A stretch of DNA of 38,925 bases from Deltaproteobacteria bacterium. Its GTDB lineage: Bacteria > Desulfobacterota > Desulfobulbia > Desulfobulbales > Desulfurivibrionaceae. Each line of letters begins with the position of its first letter. The stretch's first letter is position 1. Both the position numbers and the translations under genes were made by a program. The DNA lies in the NCBI GenBank assembly GCA_021802775.1, contig JAJZRJ010000022.1, positions 1 through 38,925 of the forward strand. The letters run 5' to 3'. This document shows, piece after piece, positions 24,748 to 35,400 of the stretch. The notes below the pieces were generated by a model. It made no database searches. It had not been told where the DNA came from and saw only the letters and a program-made list of their open reading frames with translations.

Positions 24748-24803
24748 GGCAGGAGGCGGTCGGCCGGCTGATGCCGCTTTTGGCCGTTCCGGTTCCTGTT
24801 GCC

Positions 24804-25529
24804 TCAGCGAATCAACCGCAGATAGCGAGCGAAAAACTCCCCGAATTCAGCCTCGATTCGCTGTTCGTGGATTCCGGCCTCGCCGAGAATTTTTCCGGGG
24901 CTGATATCCTGATCGCAGAGAGAGGAAAGCCATTTCTGGTCCTTTTGGAGCCAGTTAGCCACGTCTGCCGCGGCAGCGGCGTGATTGTCGAACTGAAGAC
25001 CAACGAGGTGGGGGCGGTCGGCAACGGAAAAGGCCTCCACCTGGCACTCGGCCGAGGTCATCAAGACGGTGAGATGCTTGGGAATCGGCTCCAGCACGGT
25101 CTGCCCATGCCATTTGAAGAGGGGGATCGGCTGGCTGCTTCCGCTGAAGAGCGGGTGCTCGCGGCCGTCGTGGGTGAGGTGGCCCTGGACAAAGCCCACA
25201 CTGGGGCAGAAGTTGGGGCCGATGCGGGCGCCGAGGGTTTGGGCCAGCAGTTGATGCCCCAGGCAGAAGCCGAGGCACGGGGTGTCCGCGGCGATGGCCT
25301 CGCGAAGGAACCGTTTTTCCGCGGTCAGGAAGGGGTACCGCGCCTCCTGATCCACGTTGGCGCCACCGCCCAGGAGCAGCAGGCCATCGTATCGGCGAAA
25401 ATCCGGCAGCGCCTCGTCCCATACCCGAACCACCGAGAGATTCAGCCGGTGCTTTCGTGCCGACCGCATCAGGATGGCGCCAGGCCCCTCCCAGGGGCTA
25501 TGTTGCAGAATCAGCAGCCGCAGACTCAT
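24804..25529 (-). CDS. Glutamine amidotransferase-like protein without the catalytic His
   Basis: 241 residues from the ATG at 25529; longer in-frame starts exist upstream, but the homologous part begins MSLRLLILQHSPWEGPG. It is a GATase-1 domain with DGLLLLGGGANVD and the nucleophile elbow GFCLGHQLLAQTLG (Cys89). Where active members have QFHPE, this protein has GLQFDNHA (Phe180-Asp181-Asn182-His183), so the catalytic His is replaced by Asp and the Glu by His. It may be inactive or use the shifted His. Convergent with nifA. A terminator-like hairpin and a sigma-54-like sequence lie upstream. Confidence 0.75.
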   Translation of the reverse strand: MSLRLLILQHSPWEGPGAILMRSARKHRLNLSVVRVWDEALPDFRRYDGLLLLGGGANVDQEARYPFLTAEKRFLREAIAADTPCLGFCLGHQLLAQTLGARIGPNFCPSVGFVQGHLTHDGREHPLFSGSSQPIPLFKWHGQTVLEPIPKHLTVLMTSAECQVEAFSVADRPHLVGLQFDNHAAAAADVANWLQKDQKWLSSLCDQDISPGKILGEAGIHEQRIEAEFGEFFARYLRLIR

Positions 25530-25585
25530 GGGATACCATGTGATTGCGCCATGCATGCGGCGCAAAACGGGGAATGCCGCAAAAA

Positions 25586-25614
25586 CGGAGCAGACGCCGC
25601 ATGCGTCTGCTCCG
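25586..25614 (-). terminator. Intrinsic terminator ahead of the second amidotransferase gene
   Basis: A perfect 12-bp GC-rich stem (25586-25597 with 25603-25614), 5-nt loop, followed on the minus strand by TTTTT. It lies 57 nt upstream of the amidotransferase start and 560 nt downstream of the tolC stop. It could end the secretion operon or act as an attenuator in the amidotransferase leader. Confidence 0.7.
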
Positions 25615-25654
25615 ATTCCCGGTTGTTCGGAGTGTTGCACTTGCTCTGGTCAAT

Positions 25655-25695
25655 AACAAAAGGCGTGCCACTTTTTTGGCGGCACTCCTTTTGTT
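25655..25695 (-). promoter_or_regulatory. Sigma-54-like sequence within an inverted repeat
   Basis: On the minus strand, 25670-25655 reads TGGCACG-CCTT-TTGTT: a full -24 element, but GT in place of the GC at -12. It differs from the nifH promoter at three of 16 positions. The same bases form a 15-bp inverted repeat (25655-25669 with 25681-25695, one mismatch). No TGT-N10-ACA site is visible to its right. Either reading, promoter or hairpin, is possible. Confidence 0.35.
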
Positions 25696-26046
25696 TGATT
25701 AATTAGTTGATTTTCTAGGGAAAAAATATAAAATCCAATGGGCAGAGAGCGGTAGAAAAGGGATGCGACGATACTTTTTTGTAAGCTTATGTCCGTCTTT
25801 GGTGTTTTGGTTGTATAATAATATAATAGAAAAGAAAATTACTATGACTGGCGTAGAACGGCATACGTTTTCGTCTGAATTCGGTTCGAAATGGTGTTGA
25901 GCTTTATTCGTGAGAATGGTGTGAGCTTTTTTCAAAAATCAGCAAGAAATGAGGAAATTGGCAAAAGGAGACGGATTGTTTTTTTGTTGTTGTTTCGAAC
26001 ACTTGACCAGCAGTGAGGCGTGGTGCGGTCCAAGGGCTCGTTATTG
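25696..26046. other. Gene-free AT-rich stretch
   Basis: The one open frame (25699-25935, minus strand) is basic and low in complexity, with no ribosome site, and I do not believe it. I see no promoter or RNA I can support. Confidence 0.4.
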
Positions 26047-26118
26047 GTAAACAGTAGGGTGCCGGCAGTGCGATTCCGGCAGGGTGCTTCGGGAAAATAC
26101 CGGGATTTCCGGCTACGC
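26047..26118 (+). repeat. Degenerate copy of the tRNA-Thr 3' end and its flank
   Basis: The stretch aligns with 5875-5940 in the same orientation: GTAAACAGTAGG for GTAATCAGTAGG, GATTCCGGCAGG for GACTCCGGCAGG, then GGGAAAA and GGGATTTC, with a 3-nt and a few 1-2-nt insertions. It reaches past the CCA end into the terminator stem region. It cannot form a tRNA. It lies at the edge between the nif block and the secretion locus. Confidence 0.6.
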
Positions 26119-26177
26119 TTACGGAGAGTTCTGTCGGATCATTGCCCCCGGACCGGACGCTCTGGCTTGAGATTTCA

Positions 26178-27530
26178 CTAATTTTCCAGCTGGATGCTAA
26201 TTTCCGTTACATCGGTTTCAGCCAAAATGCCTGCAACTGCCTTTAGTTTCAGCCCCTGAAGCAAGGTATCGTAGCGTGCCTTGGCAAGATCGCGTTGAGC
26301 AGCATAGAGTTGTTGTTCGGCATTCAGTACATCAAGGTTCATTCGAATACCCAGCCCGAATCCTATCCGGTTGCCTTTAACTGATTTTTGGCTCGAGTCC
26401 ACTGTTGATTCCAGTGCCGTGACCTGCGACAAGCCATTCTCGATACCCGCATAGGCCTGCCGGACCTCGGCAATCGCCTGGCGACGTGCTGTTTCCAGGT
26501 CGGCGCGAGCTTTAAATCTGTTGGCGATTGCTCCGGTTACGCGGGCATTGGTCCCTCCTCCTGCAAAAATCGGGATATTCAATTGAATTCCCGCCTGCTG
26601 TGAAGTGACTGCTGTCGTGTAATCATTAGGCGTTGTCAAGCTTCCGGAGGAGTAATTTTTCCCATAGGAAGCGGTAAGGTCCAGCGTGGGCAGATGTTCA
26701 GCGCGATACCGGCGGATTCCAGACTCTGCCGCCGCAAGCGCAGCTTTCTGTGCCCGAATCGCCGGGTTGTTTTCTTGGGCCATGTTGGTCCACGCCCGGA
26801 TATCATCGGGGTGCGGTTTGGGAATCGCAACCGCGGGACGGAGCATCGCCAGAGGATACGAGATGGGGCCGGTTATTTTTTCCAACTCGGCACGTTTAGT
26901 GGCCAGCTCGTTGCGTGTTGCAACGAGCTGCGCCATTGCCAAATCGAAACGCGAACGGGCTTCATAAACATCGGTAACGGCATGGGTGCCGGCCTGAAAG
27001 CCGTGTGTCGCTATCTCCAGTTGTTCCTGCATGGCCTTTACTTGGGATTCGGTAACAGCAATGCTTTCCTGGGCGCTGACCACACCGAAATAGGCTTGGG
27101 CAACCCGCAGGATTAAATCCTGTTTCGCCTGATCGAACTGTGCCGTTGCCTGTTCGACAAGGCGTTGGGATTCCTGATAGACGAACAAATTTTGCAAGCG
27201 GATGAGCGGTTGTACAAGCTGGAGCGTCCAAGTCCACGTATGCACGTCGCGGGTCATCGTTGGAGCGGGATCGAATGTGGTCGAGGCCTCGGTGCGCGAG
27301 TCATTGCCGTTCATATTCACGGTTGGCAGCAAACCGGCTCGCGCTTCAGGGATTTTTTGTCGTATTGCCTCAAGGGTATACCGAGCCGCCTCGAAGGCGG
27401 AGTCATTATCCCGGGCAAGGTGGTACACTTCCAGTAGGTTTGCACCCCAGGCCGCGGAGTTCGTCAACAATATCGTCAACCAAGCGGCAGCCAGCGGCAC
27501 AAGCCGCTTTTGCGAAACCCTCTCCCCCAT
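26178..27530 (-). CDS. TolC-family outer membrane efflux/secretion protein
   Basis: 450 residues. The signal peptide ends at about AAWG before ANLLEVYHLARDND. Two outer-membrane-factor repeats follow: ARYTLEAIRQKIPEARAGLLPTV, LILRVAQAYFGVVSAQESIAVTESQ, then the second half with ALAAAESGIRRYRAEHLPTLDLTASYG and QAIAEVRQAYAGIENGLSQ. This layout is that of type I secretion TolC proteins (TolC/LapE group). It would form the exit channel for the RTX protein. Its ATG shares one base with the hlyD stop (TAATG). Confidence 0.9.
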   Translation of the reverse strand: MGERVSQKRLVPLAAAWLTILLTNSAAWGANLLEVYHLARDNDSAFEAARYTLEAIRQKIPEARAGLLPTVNMNGNDSRTEASTTFDPAPTMTRDVHTWTWTLQLVQPLIRLQNLFVYQESQRLVEQATAQFDQAKQDLILRVAQAYFGVVSAQESIAVTESQVKAMQEQLEIATHGFQAGTHAVTDVYEARSRFDLAMAQLVATRNELATKRAELEKITGPISYPLAMLRPAVAIPKPHPDDIRAWTNMAQENNPAIRAQKAALAAAESGIRRYRAEHLPTLDLTASYGKNYSSGSLTTPNDYTTAVTSQQAGIQLNIPIFAGGGTNARVTGAIANRFKARADLETARRQAIAEVRQAYAGIENGLSQVTALESTVDSSQKSVKGNRIGFGLGIRMNLDVLNAEQQLYAAQRDLAKARYDTLLQGLKLKAVAGILAETDVTEISIQLEN

Positions 27531-28912
27531 TATCGTTCGCGTCCGCTGTCGTGGAGAGTTTTCCTCACTGGAGAGAGCAGGTATTCCATAACGCTTCGGC
27601 GTCCCTGATGAATTTCGGCAATCACCTGCATGCCTGGCACGATTTTGAGTTTTTTGTCTTCCGCATTGACTGCTTGGCTGCTAAGTGAAATGAGTGCCTT
27701 GTAAGGCAGGGTAGGGGAGGCGCTCTCCCTCGACAAATTTGCGGTGGCAGTTTGCTGCGTGTCCATGCCGCTTGCGTCGGGTCCAATGTGGATGACTTCG
27801 CCCGTAAGCATGCCGTATTTCTGAAACGGATAAGCCAGCAGTTTGAGTTTGACCTTCTGTTGCGGAAACACGAAGCCGACGTCATCGTTTTTGATCATCA
27901 CTTCGGCCACCAGTGGTTCGTGTTCGGGAACGATGGAGAGCAGAACGGTCCCCGGGGAAACGACCGTGCCGATCGTGTGGGTGGCCAGGTCCTTTACGAC
28001 GCCAGCTTGAGGGGCCTTGAGTTCGTGCAGTGCGGTCTTGTGCTCCTGCTTTACGCATTCTTGCTGTAATTTTCTGTATTGACCTTCCGTGTCGATGCGT
28101 TCGTTTCGCAATTCGCTGCGGTACCTGGAGGCAACCTCGGCCAGGCGTGCCTTGGACTGCATAATTGCGGCCTTCAGGCTCAACACCGTTGCTTCCTGCG
28201 CGCGCAGGTCTTGGGCCTTTTCAAGATAGTCACGCTGCTTGTCCTGGACCATGACCTGCGGAACGTAGCCCTCCTTGCCCATGCTCGCATAGGAATCTGC
28301 CTGGGCTTTGAGAATAGGTGTCACCTCGCGCAATTTGGTCAATATCTCTGTGCCCGCACTGTAATCTCCCTGCGCCTTTTCCAGTGCTTCGCGGGCTTGA
28401 CTTAATGCGTCCCGATATGCCTGTTGATGATCCCGGTATTGTGCCTCGACCTGACGGAATAGATCCTCCGGCTCGTCGGAGGAGTTCCGGGTGAGTGGCC
28501 GATTGGCAAGCTCCGCGTCAATGCGTCGTAGCTGGAGAGATTTCAGGGACAATTCGGTTGTCAGGGTTTGCTGATCGGCCATGGCGAGCTTGGTATCCAT
28601 CCGCATCAATATCTGGCCGGTTTTTACCGATTGGCCCTCTTTGACCAGGATTTCCTGGACAATTCCCCCATCGGCTGGCTGCACGATCTTAACGTAAGTT
28701 TGGGGCACCAAGCGGCCTTCCGCACTGGCGATTATGTCCAGTTTGCCGAAGATAGACCATGTCAGCAAAATCAAAAAGAGTGCCGCGACCAAGAACATCA
28801 GGGTCCGAGGCAATTTGGCTGGGGGGCGCTCCTGGATGGCCAGGAGCCCTGGCGCAAAATCCAGGGCATCCTTATGCAGGGCGCTGGGGGGCTTGCTGCT
28901 TATGGCGCCCAT
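27530..28912 (-). CDS. HlyD-family type I secretion periplasmic adaptor
   Basis: 460 residues. A single membrane anchor lies at about residues 38-56 (LMFLVAALFLILLTWSIFG), preceded by a short cytoplasmic tail. A first lipoyl-like half follows (KIVQPADGGIVQEILVKEGQSVKTGQILMRMD), then a long coiled coil of some 200 residues, the second half (ELKAPQAGVVKDLATHTIGTVVSPG), and the beta-barrel domain. This is the HlyD/PrtE adaptor that joins the inner membrane ABC transporter to TolC. It lies between the HlyC-like and tolC genes. Confidence 0.9.
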   Translation of the reverse strand: MGAISSKPPSALHKDALDFAPGLLAIQERPPAKLPRTLMFLVAALFLILLTWSIFGKLDIIASAEGRLVPQTYVKIVQPADGGIVQEILVKEGQSVKTGQILMRMDTKLAMADQQTLTTELSLKSLQLRRIDAELANRPLTRNSSDEPEDLFRQVEAQYRDHQQAYRDALSQAREALEKAQGDYSAGTEILTKLREVTPILKAQADSYASMGKEGYVPQVMVQDKQRDYLEKAQDLRAQEATVLSLKAAIMQSKARLAEVASRYRSELRNERIDTEGQYRKLQQECVKQEHKTALHELKAPQAGVVKDLATHTIGTVVSPGTVLLSIVPEHEPLVAEVMIKNDDVGFVFPQQKVKLKLLAYPFQKYGMLTGEVIHIGPDASGMDTQQTATANLSRESASPTLPYKALISLSSQAVNAEDKKLKIVPGMQVIAEIHQGRRSVMEYLLSPVRKTLHDSGRER

Positions 28913-28918
28913 GCGAGT

Positions 28919-29389
28919 TTAAGTAACTGTTGTAGCGGAATTGACGGGTTCCCATTCGCGCACAGCCAGGCGGCTTCCCTGCTGTGTGCCGGGCAAGAGC
29001 GCACAGACTTTACGGCCGGCGAATTGTGTCCTGCGCAACTCTTCGACCATTTCCTCGGCATGGCCGAAGGGGGCGACGATATCGATCAGCCAGACATGCT
29101 CGCCGGATTTCCATTCGTGAGGTGCGATTTTGGGAATCTGCGAACGCAAGCGCTGATCAATTTCGTCGCTGACCAATGCCCAGGTAATGAAGGCCCAGGG
29201 TATCTCGTCCTTCAGGTACAGTTTGCACTGGTCGAGGACAACCGGTGGCATGAGTAACCAATCCAGGTCCGCGATAAAGGTGAATTTTCTGCGTTCGTCG
29301 CGCGCGTACAACCAAAACACGGGACCGAGAATGGGGAGCTTCTTGAGGGCCGCTTTGGCTTCCTGCAATTGCTGCAGATCTGTGGTCAT
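28919..29389 (-). CDS. HlyC-like RTX acyltransferase family protein lacking the catalytic His
   Basis: 156 residues; AGGAG lies six bases before the ATG. HlyC acylates lysines of pro-haemolysin using acyl-ACP. The family core is clear: LPILGPVFWLYA against ILGHVSWLWA, DEIPWAFITWALVS against DDYPVAYCSWANLS, and WKSGEHVWLIDIVAPFG against WTSGDRKWFIDWIAPFG. With the LG pair aligned, the essential HlyC Asp92 is present (Asp103) but the catalytic His23 falls on Arg34, and no other His occurs before residue 91. It is probably not a normal acyltransferase; a chaperone role is possible. Located right after the RTX gene. Confidence 0.75.
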   Translation of the reverse strand: MTTDLQQLQEAKAALKKLPILGPVFWLYARDERRKFTFIADLDWLLMPPVVLDQCKLYLKDEIPWAFITWALVSDEIDQRLRSQIPKIAPHEWKSGEHVWLIDIVAPFGHAEEMVEELRRTQFAGRKVCALLPGTQQGSRLAVREWEPVNSATTVT

Positions 29390-29405
29390 AATGGACTCCT
29401 AAAAG

Positions 29406-32400
29406 TTAGCGACCGATGGCGACATCGTCGGGCAACCCCTGAAACGGCTTGAGCGCTTGCATGGTGCCAAAACCGGGGGCCTTCAGAGTGGTCTCGGTCG
29501 CGACTACTCCGACTTGGGCGAGCGAATTCATTGTGCCATATTCGTAGGCCAGTTCTCCGCCAAGCGCCGCACTGTCGCTGCCGTTCAGATGGGCATCCAA
29601 CAGTCCGTTCATGAGACCCCATTGGTTGAGGCCGGGATTGGCGGTACTTGCCTGCTCGAAAGAATCAACCAGTTTTTGGAAATCAAAAAACACTACTTTG
29701 CTGTTGAGCATGCTGTCGGTGCTGGCCGGCGCATAATCCGGACTCGCCTCCTCGATCATCTGCAAGGTGACGATGGAGTGATGCGCGGAGGAGGTATACC
29801 AGTCCTTGATCGTAATAGCGTCACCGCGGCTCGCATCCAAGACCAGGTCGTTGCCCGAGCGGGCAAAGCTGAGGTCACGACAGCTCAACCCGCCGCCAAG
29901 GGAAAGGGCGCTGTGACCTCCCGAGGCGACCAGCAAGGTGTCGCGCGCATCGCCACGGTTGAACGCGACAATATTGTTTCCCGCACCAATGGTGATAGTA
30001 TCATCTTGTTTGCCGCCGGCAATGAGATTATTCCCTGCCCCGGCAATAAGCTGATCGCTCCCGCTTCCGCCAAGGAAGAGGTTGTTCCCGTTGCCCGCGG
30101 TCAGTACGTCCTGATTGTTGCCGCCGGCAAGGATGTTGTAACCGCACCCGCCATTCAGCGTATCCGCGCCCGAACCGCCCAGCAGGGCGTCGTTGCCGCC
30201 CTCGCCGTAAACAGTGTCCCTGGCGGCAAAGGCATAGACAATGTCGTTGCCTGTACCGGAATAAATGGTATCGCTGGTAGAACCGGCGTAGATGATGTCG
30301 TCGTCGCGCCCGGTGCTCACGGTTCGGGTTTGCGGGCGGACCGTGGTTTCAACGGTTTTGAGCAAGAGGTCATCGAATCGCATGGCCGTGCCGTCGGCCA
30401 AGTAAAATTGTTCAATCGGTGAAACATACTTCCCATCGGCTCCAATGCTCACATTAAAATCAAGGCCCTGATCGTCCATTTCGCAGCCAGAGGCATTAAG
30501 TGCACGCACATGTGCCGTATACACGCCATCCAGGCTGGTCACTCGCAGCGCAAGATTGTCGAGATTCAGCCCGGCGCCGAACTGAACGCTGTCGTTGCCA
30601 CCCGCATCGGAAAGCGTGTCGAGGCCGTCGCCTTGGCGCCAGCGGTAGGTATCGCTGTTGAGGCCACCGAGGAGCGTGTCGTTGCCCGTGCCTCCCGCGA
30701 AAAAGTCATTGCCGCCGTTGCCGGTCAACACGTCATTTCCGGCTTCGCCATCCAGCATATTGTTGCCGGTATTGCCGTTGATCACGTTGTCCAGCCCGTT
30801 GCCCGTGCCGTTGAGGTTGGCCGTGCCGGTCAGGATGAGGTTCTCGACGTTGTCGGCCAGGGTCCAGGAGCTGCCGGACAACACCGAATCAATGCCGTTG
30901 TCGGCCAGTTCGATGGTCTGATCGCCGATGTTGTCGACGATGTAGGTGTCGTTACCGCTGCCGCCGCTCATGGTGTCGGCGCCGAGGCCGCCATCCAGCA
31001 TATTGTTGCCGACATTGCCGGTGATGACGTTGTCCAGCCCATTGCCGGTGCCGTTGAGGTCGAATGTTCCGAGCAGTTTCAGGTGTTCTACATTCTCGGT
31101 CAGTGCATAGGTGATCGAGGAGAGGACGGTATCAAGCCCTTCGCTCGGGTTTTCCATGACCAGATCGTTGTCGCTGTTGACCACATAGGTGTCGTCGCCG
31201 GTACCACCCAGCATGGTCGAGGCGCCGCCGGCGATCAGCCGGTCGTTGCCCTCTCCGCCGAGCAGGGTACTGTTTCCGGCATTGCCGGTAAGGACGTTGT
31301 CAAGACTGTTGCCGGTGCCGATGAGGTCGGCAGTGCCGGTCAGGGTGAGGTTTTCGAGGGTGTCCGCCAGGGTGTAATTTATGGAAGCGCGGACGGTATC
31401 GATGCCCTCGTTCAGCTTTTCGGCGACCACATCGCTTGCGTTGTCCACCACGTAGATGTCGTCCCCGGTGCCGCCGATCATCTCGTCCACACCCGCGCCG
31501 CCGTCCAGCAGATCGTTCCCTGCCCCGCCGTCCAGGCGGTCGTAACCATCCATGCCGGCCAGTTCGTCGTTGCCGTCGCGGCCGAACAGCGCGTCGTTGC
31601 CTGCCTCGCCGTATACCTGATCGTCGCCGTTGTCGCCGGAGAGCACGTCATTGCCCCAGCCGCCGGAAATCAGGTCGTTGCCCGCGCCGCCAAAGACGAC
31701 GTCATTGCCCCCTTCGGCGAAAATGGCGTCATTGCCGTCGCTGCCAAAGACCACATCGCTGCCCAGCCCGGCATAGATGGCGTCATCGCCGGCTCCGCCC
31801 AGCACCAGATCGTTATCCGCTCCGGCATAGACAATGTCGTTGCCGCTGCCGGCATCGATGATGTCGTTGCCGCCGTCCTCGAAGATCACATCGTCGCCGG
31901 CATCGGCGTTGACGATGTTGTTGCCGTTCTTGCCCAGGATCAGATCATTGTCCGGCGTGCCTTCCAGCACCTCGCCGCTGGGCGAGAAGGGCGAACGCTC
32001 GACAATGTGGACGGTGCCATCCGGCAGTTTCACCTGCACCTCATTGGCGTAGGCCAGGGTGACGTCGGCCATGGCCAGGGTGCTGCCGTCGCTCTTGGCG
32101 GCCGTGCCGACGCCATGTATTGTCTGGCCGTTGATGGTGGCGAATCGGCCGTCGCTGGTAAGGGCGATGGATGCCACGCCCAGGTCGTCGAGCGTGCGGA
32201 ATTCACCCGGATCGGTCATGCCGTCCTGGTTCGCATCCTGCCACACGCCGAATCTCGACCAGTTGTCGTCAGCAGCGGAGAATATCCCGTCGCCATTGGT
32301 GTCGAAGGCATTGAGTCCTTCCAGGTCGGTCTGCGCGTCGGCCTTGTACCCGACAAAGCTGATCTCGCCGGCCTGCTCGATCTTGCCGTTGCCGTCGGCA

Positions 32401-35400
32401 TCGAATGCCAGCAGGCCATCACCCGGCGCCACCCAGGCGGTGCGCTCCTTCCAGCCGTCGCCGTTCACGTCGAAGAAGACATTGGAGTCGTCCACGTTGA
32501 CGAACTCAAAGCCATTACCGTTGAGGTCAAGGGCAATGGGCTTCTTGCCGCCGCCACCACCCGGCGGGGTGGGCGGCAGATAAGGGCCGTAGTGCGGCAC
32601 TGTAATCGACTGCGTCGTGCTGGCACCGTGCGGGTCGGTGATCCTGACCTGGAAGACATCCGAGGTCGGGTAGACCGCCTGGCCCGGCAGATTGTTTTGG
32701 GTATAGAGGGTGCCGTCCTTGAGGGCGCCATACTGTCCATTCATCACGATGTAGTCACTGGCCACGCCGGGTTCTTTCCAACTGGTATATTGGAACGTGC
32801 CGTTCGCGTTCAACGTGACCGAACCGTACTGAGGCTGATTGACAATCTGGTAGACCAGGGACGACGCGGGGTCATCCACGTCGCTGCCAAAGGCTTGGCC
32901 AGCGCCAGTATTTTCGTAGGCAACTGGGGTGGTATAGTAATCGTACCAATAGGTAGGGTTGCCGTCATTATCAGAGGCCATATGCGTTATTGTATAGGGG
33001 GCATAAATCGGGTTGCCGCCGCTTTGGTAGTAAAGTCTGTTGCCATCATCGCCATAGACGATAGGCGTATAGCCATATATCGCCTGCGAAGCAAGAGAGA
33101 CCGGCCCGGCTGTTGGCGCGTCGTTGATGCCCTGCAAGGTCAGGTCGACAACGCCCGTGCCCACCTGGCCGTTGACAGCCACGACGTTGTAGCTGAACCC
33201 GGCATTCGTGCCGTAGTAGTTTGCCTCCGGCGTAAAGTGGATAAAGCCGTTGACATCGAGATACCCGGTGCCGTGCTTGAAGCCGGTCAGCCCGGTGATC
33301 GTCAGGTCACGGCCCAGGAAGCCGCCCAGGGTATCGTTGGCCAGCAGGTCGGCGCCCCCGATGATCATCTCGATGTCTTCGTAACCGGTTGCGCCGTCGC
33401 GGTTGGCCTCCACTGCGGTCAGGTCGTCGATGCGCGAGACCAGCAGGCTGGTCTGGCCGCTGCTGGTTTCGAGAATAATGCCTTCCGGCACCACGTTGAT
33501 GCGGCTGCCTTCGGTGTCTGCCTCCAGATTCGGGCTGGCCAGCTGCCTGACCTGGCCGTTCTGGGTGAAGGTGCCCATGCTGTAGTTGAGTTCGGTGATG
33601 CCCAGCTCCGCCAGGGTCTTTTTCTCCCCGGCCTCGTCCACACCGTCGCCGTCGTCGAGCCACACCTTCAGCTCATTCCACACCGGGTCAACGGCGGTCA
33701 GCCTGCCGTCGTAGTTGCCGTCCACCCAGGCCATGCCCGCCAAGCCCCGGCGGCTCAGGTCCACCACGCTGTTACTGAACATCTCCCGGCCGGTATTGGT
33801 CTCACCGTTGTAGTCGCGGTCCAGGGTGAGGAAGGCGTCGCCGCCCGTGGCCCAGCCGGTTGCTTTCAGAAAACCCGAGTCGTCCACGTCAAAGGCCACG
33901 CCGCTGGCGTTTTTGCCCACGGTCTCGATGCCGTCGCCGTCCAAATCCAGCATAACCGGCCGGAAGATCTGGGTGGTGCCGGTGACAGAGGCGGCAAGCA
34001 TGCCGTCGCGGCCGGCGCGCTCTTCTTCTGTCAATCCTGCTTTCGGGTCCCCCGCCTGGGTCTGGATGGCAGCGGTCTGCACCTCCCACAACGGGGCAAT
34101 GGCCCCACGCGAAAGTGCGGAATAAACCATGCCTTCAACAATGGACTGGTACGATTCCGGACTGCCGGGAGTGGCGTTGTACGGATTGCCGCTGGTGTCG
34201 AAACGCAGGGAGGGGTGCTGCTCGGCGCCGGTGAGCGGATCGATGTCGGTGTAGCGGTAGCCGCTCATGTCATAAGCCACGCTGGGCATGCGGTTGGGGA
34301 TGAGGCCAAGCTGGCTGCCCGGATTCTGCTGGCGCTCGCGCTCGACCAGGGCGTTCATGGTGGTGAGCACGCTGCTCATCACATTGCTCACTGCCTCGTT
34401 GCCGCCGGTCTCGCCCACGCTCTGGTAGCTGATGCCGGTGCCGTTCCAGACATAATGGCTATTGCCCCATGGATCGGGGATCTCGTCGTCGCTGCCGAAG
34501 AGGCTGTCGACAAGGGTGTACACCGCGTAGGCCCAGCCGATGTAAGGCACGGCGTATAAGGTGGACCCCAACACTTGCGCGAGAACGATGTCGGTGGCAG
34601 CAACGGCGGCGCCAATTTCGTCGCCGTGGGCGATGCTGTTGACAAGGTTGAGGTATGGCAATGCCTTGTTGAATTGTGTGATGGATCCGGCTACCTGGGA
34701 ACTTACAGGAATTTCCATGCTGGCCGCAAAACTCACGTAGGCTTGCGCACCGAAACTAATCGTTTGCGCCCCTGCGGTAATCGCGGCCAATGTGTCGCCT
34801 TGCTTGATCGCCTCGTTGAGGCTCATCAGGCTCAATATGCCGCTGCCAACGCTGGCTGCACCGCTGAGATTGTAATTGGGATAACCGGCAAGGTTGCTGA
34901 TGTCGTTTGCCAACCGCAGGCCGGACACCGTTACCGGTAGTGGGTCTCCAGATTGGATGGCTTTGAGAAGGGCGAGGGCGTCGACGAGAGTGCCGCCATA
35001 CTTGCCAACAGCGTTGATAAGAGTTTGAGCGCCGCTTAGGTCGAGAAGAGAACTGATATCCTTGGTAAGGCTGTTGAAAAGAGTTCCAGTGCCGCTCACC
35101 GTTCCATCTGTAAGGTTAACAGTCTGCCCCAAGCCATCAACGGGTTTTAAGAGCACTTTCCCGTTTTCTTCCACAACTTCATATGTGGCAAGAGGCTCAC
35201 CTTTTTCGTTCCGAACAACCGCATATTGATCGGAGTTAGGATCAAAGGCGAGCCAGATCTTCCCATTATCCGCCGTGTACTGCCGGGTTATTTCCTCCCA
35301 GACACGGTACTGCAAAAGCATGGGGCGTACTTGTTGGTTAACCAGATCATTGTATTGGATATTTTCTGCAAGTTGCGCGTCCAGGCTGGCTGCGGTCTCG

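Noticed and set aside
25699-25935. 78-codon minus-strand frame in the AT-rich gap
   Set aside because: Low-complexity basic composition, no ribosome site, no recognised pattern.
31460-31980. Regular repeats that could suggest a CRISPR array
   Set aside because: They are the nonapeptide codons of the RTX protein, degenerate and in frame, without spacers.
30510-34559. A 1349-codon open frame on the plus strand opposite the RTX gene
   Set aside because: It is a mirror of the RTX repeats (GNDxux codons read backwards give V/A/I-rich repeats). It has no start signal, and the minus-strand protein has clear domains.
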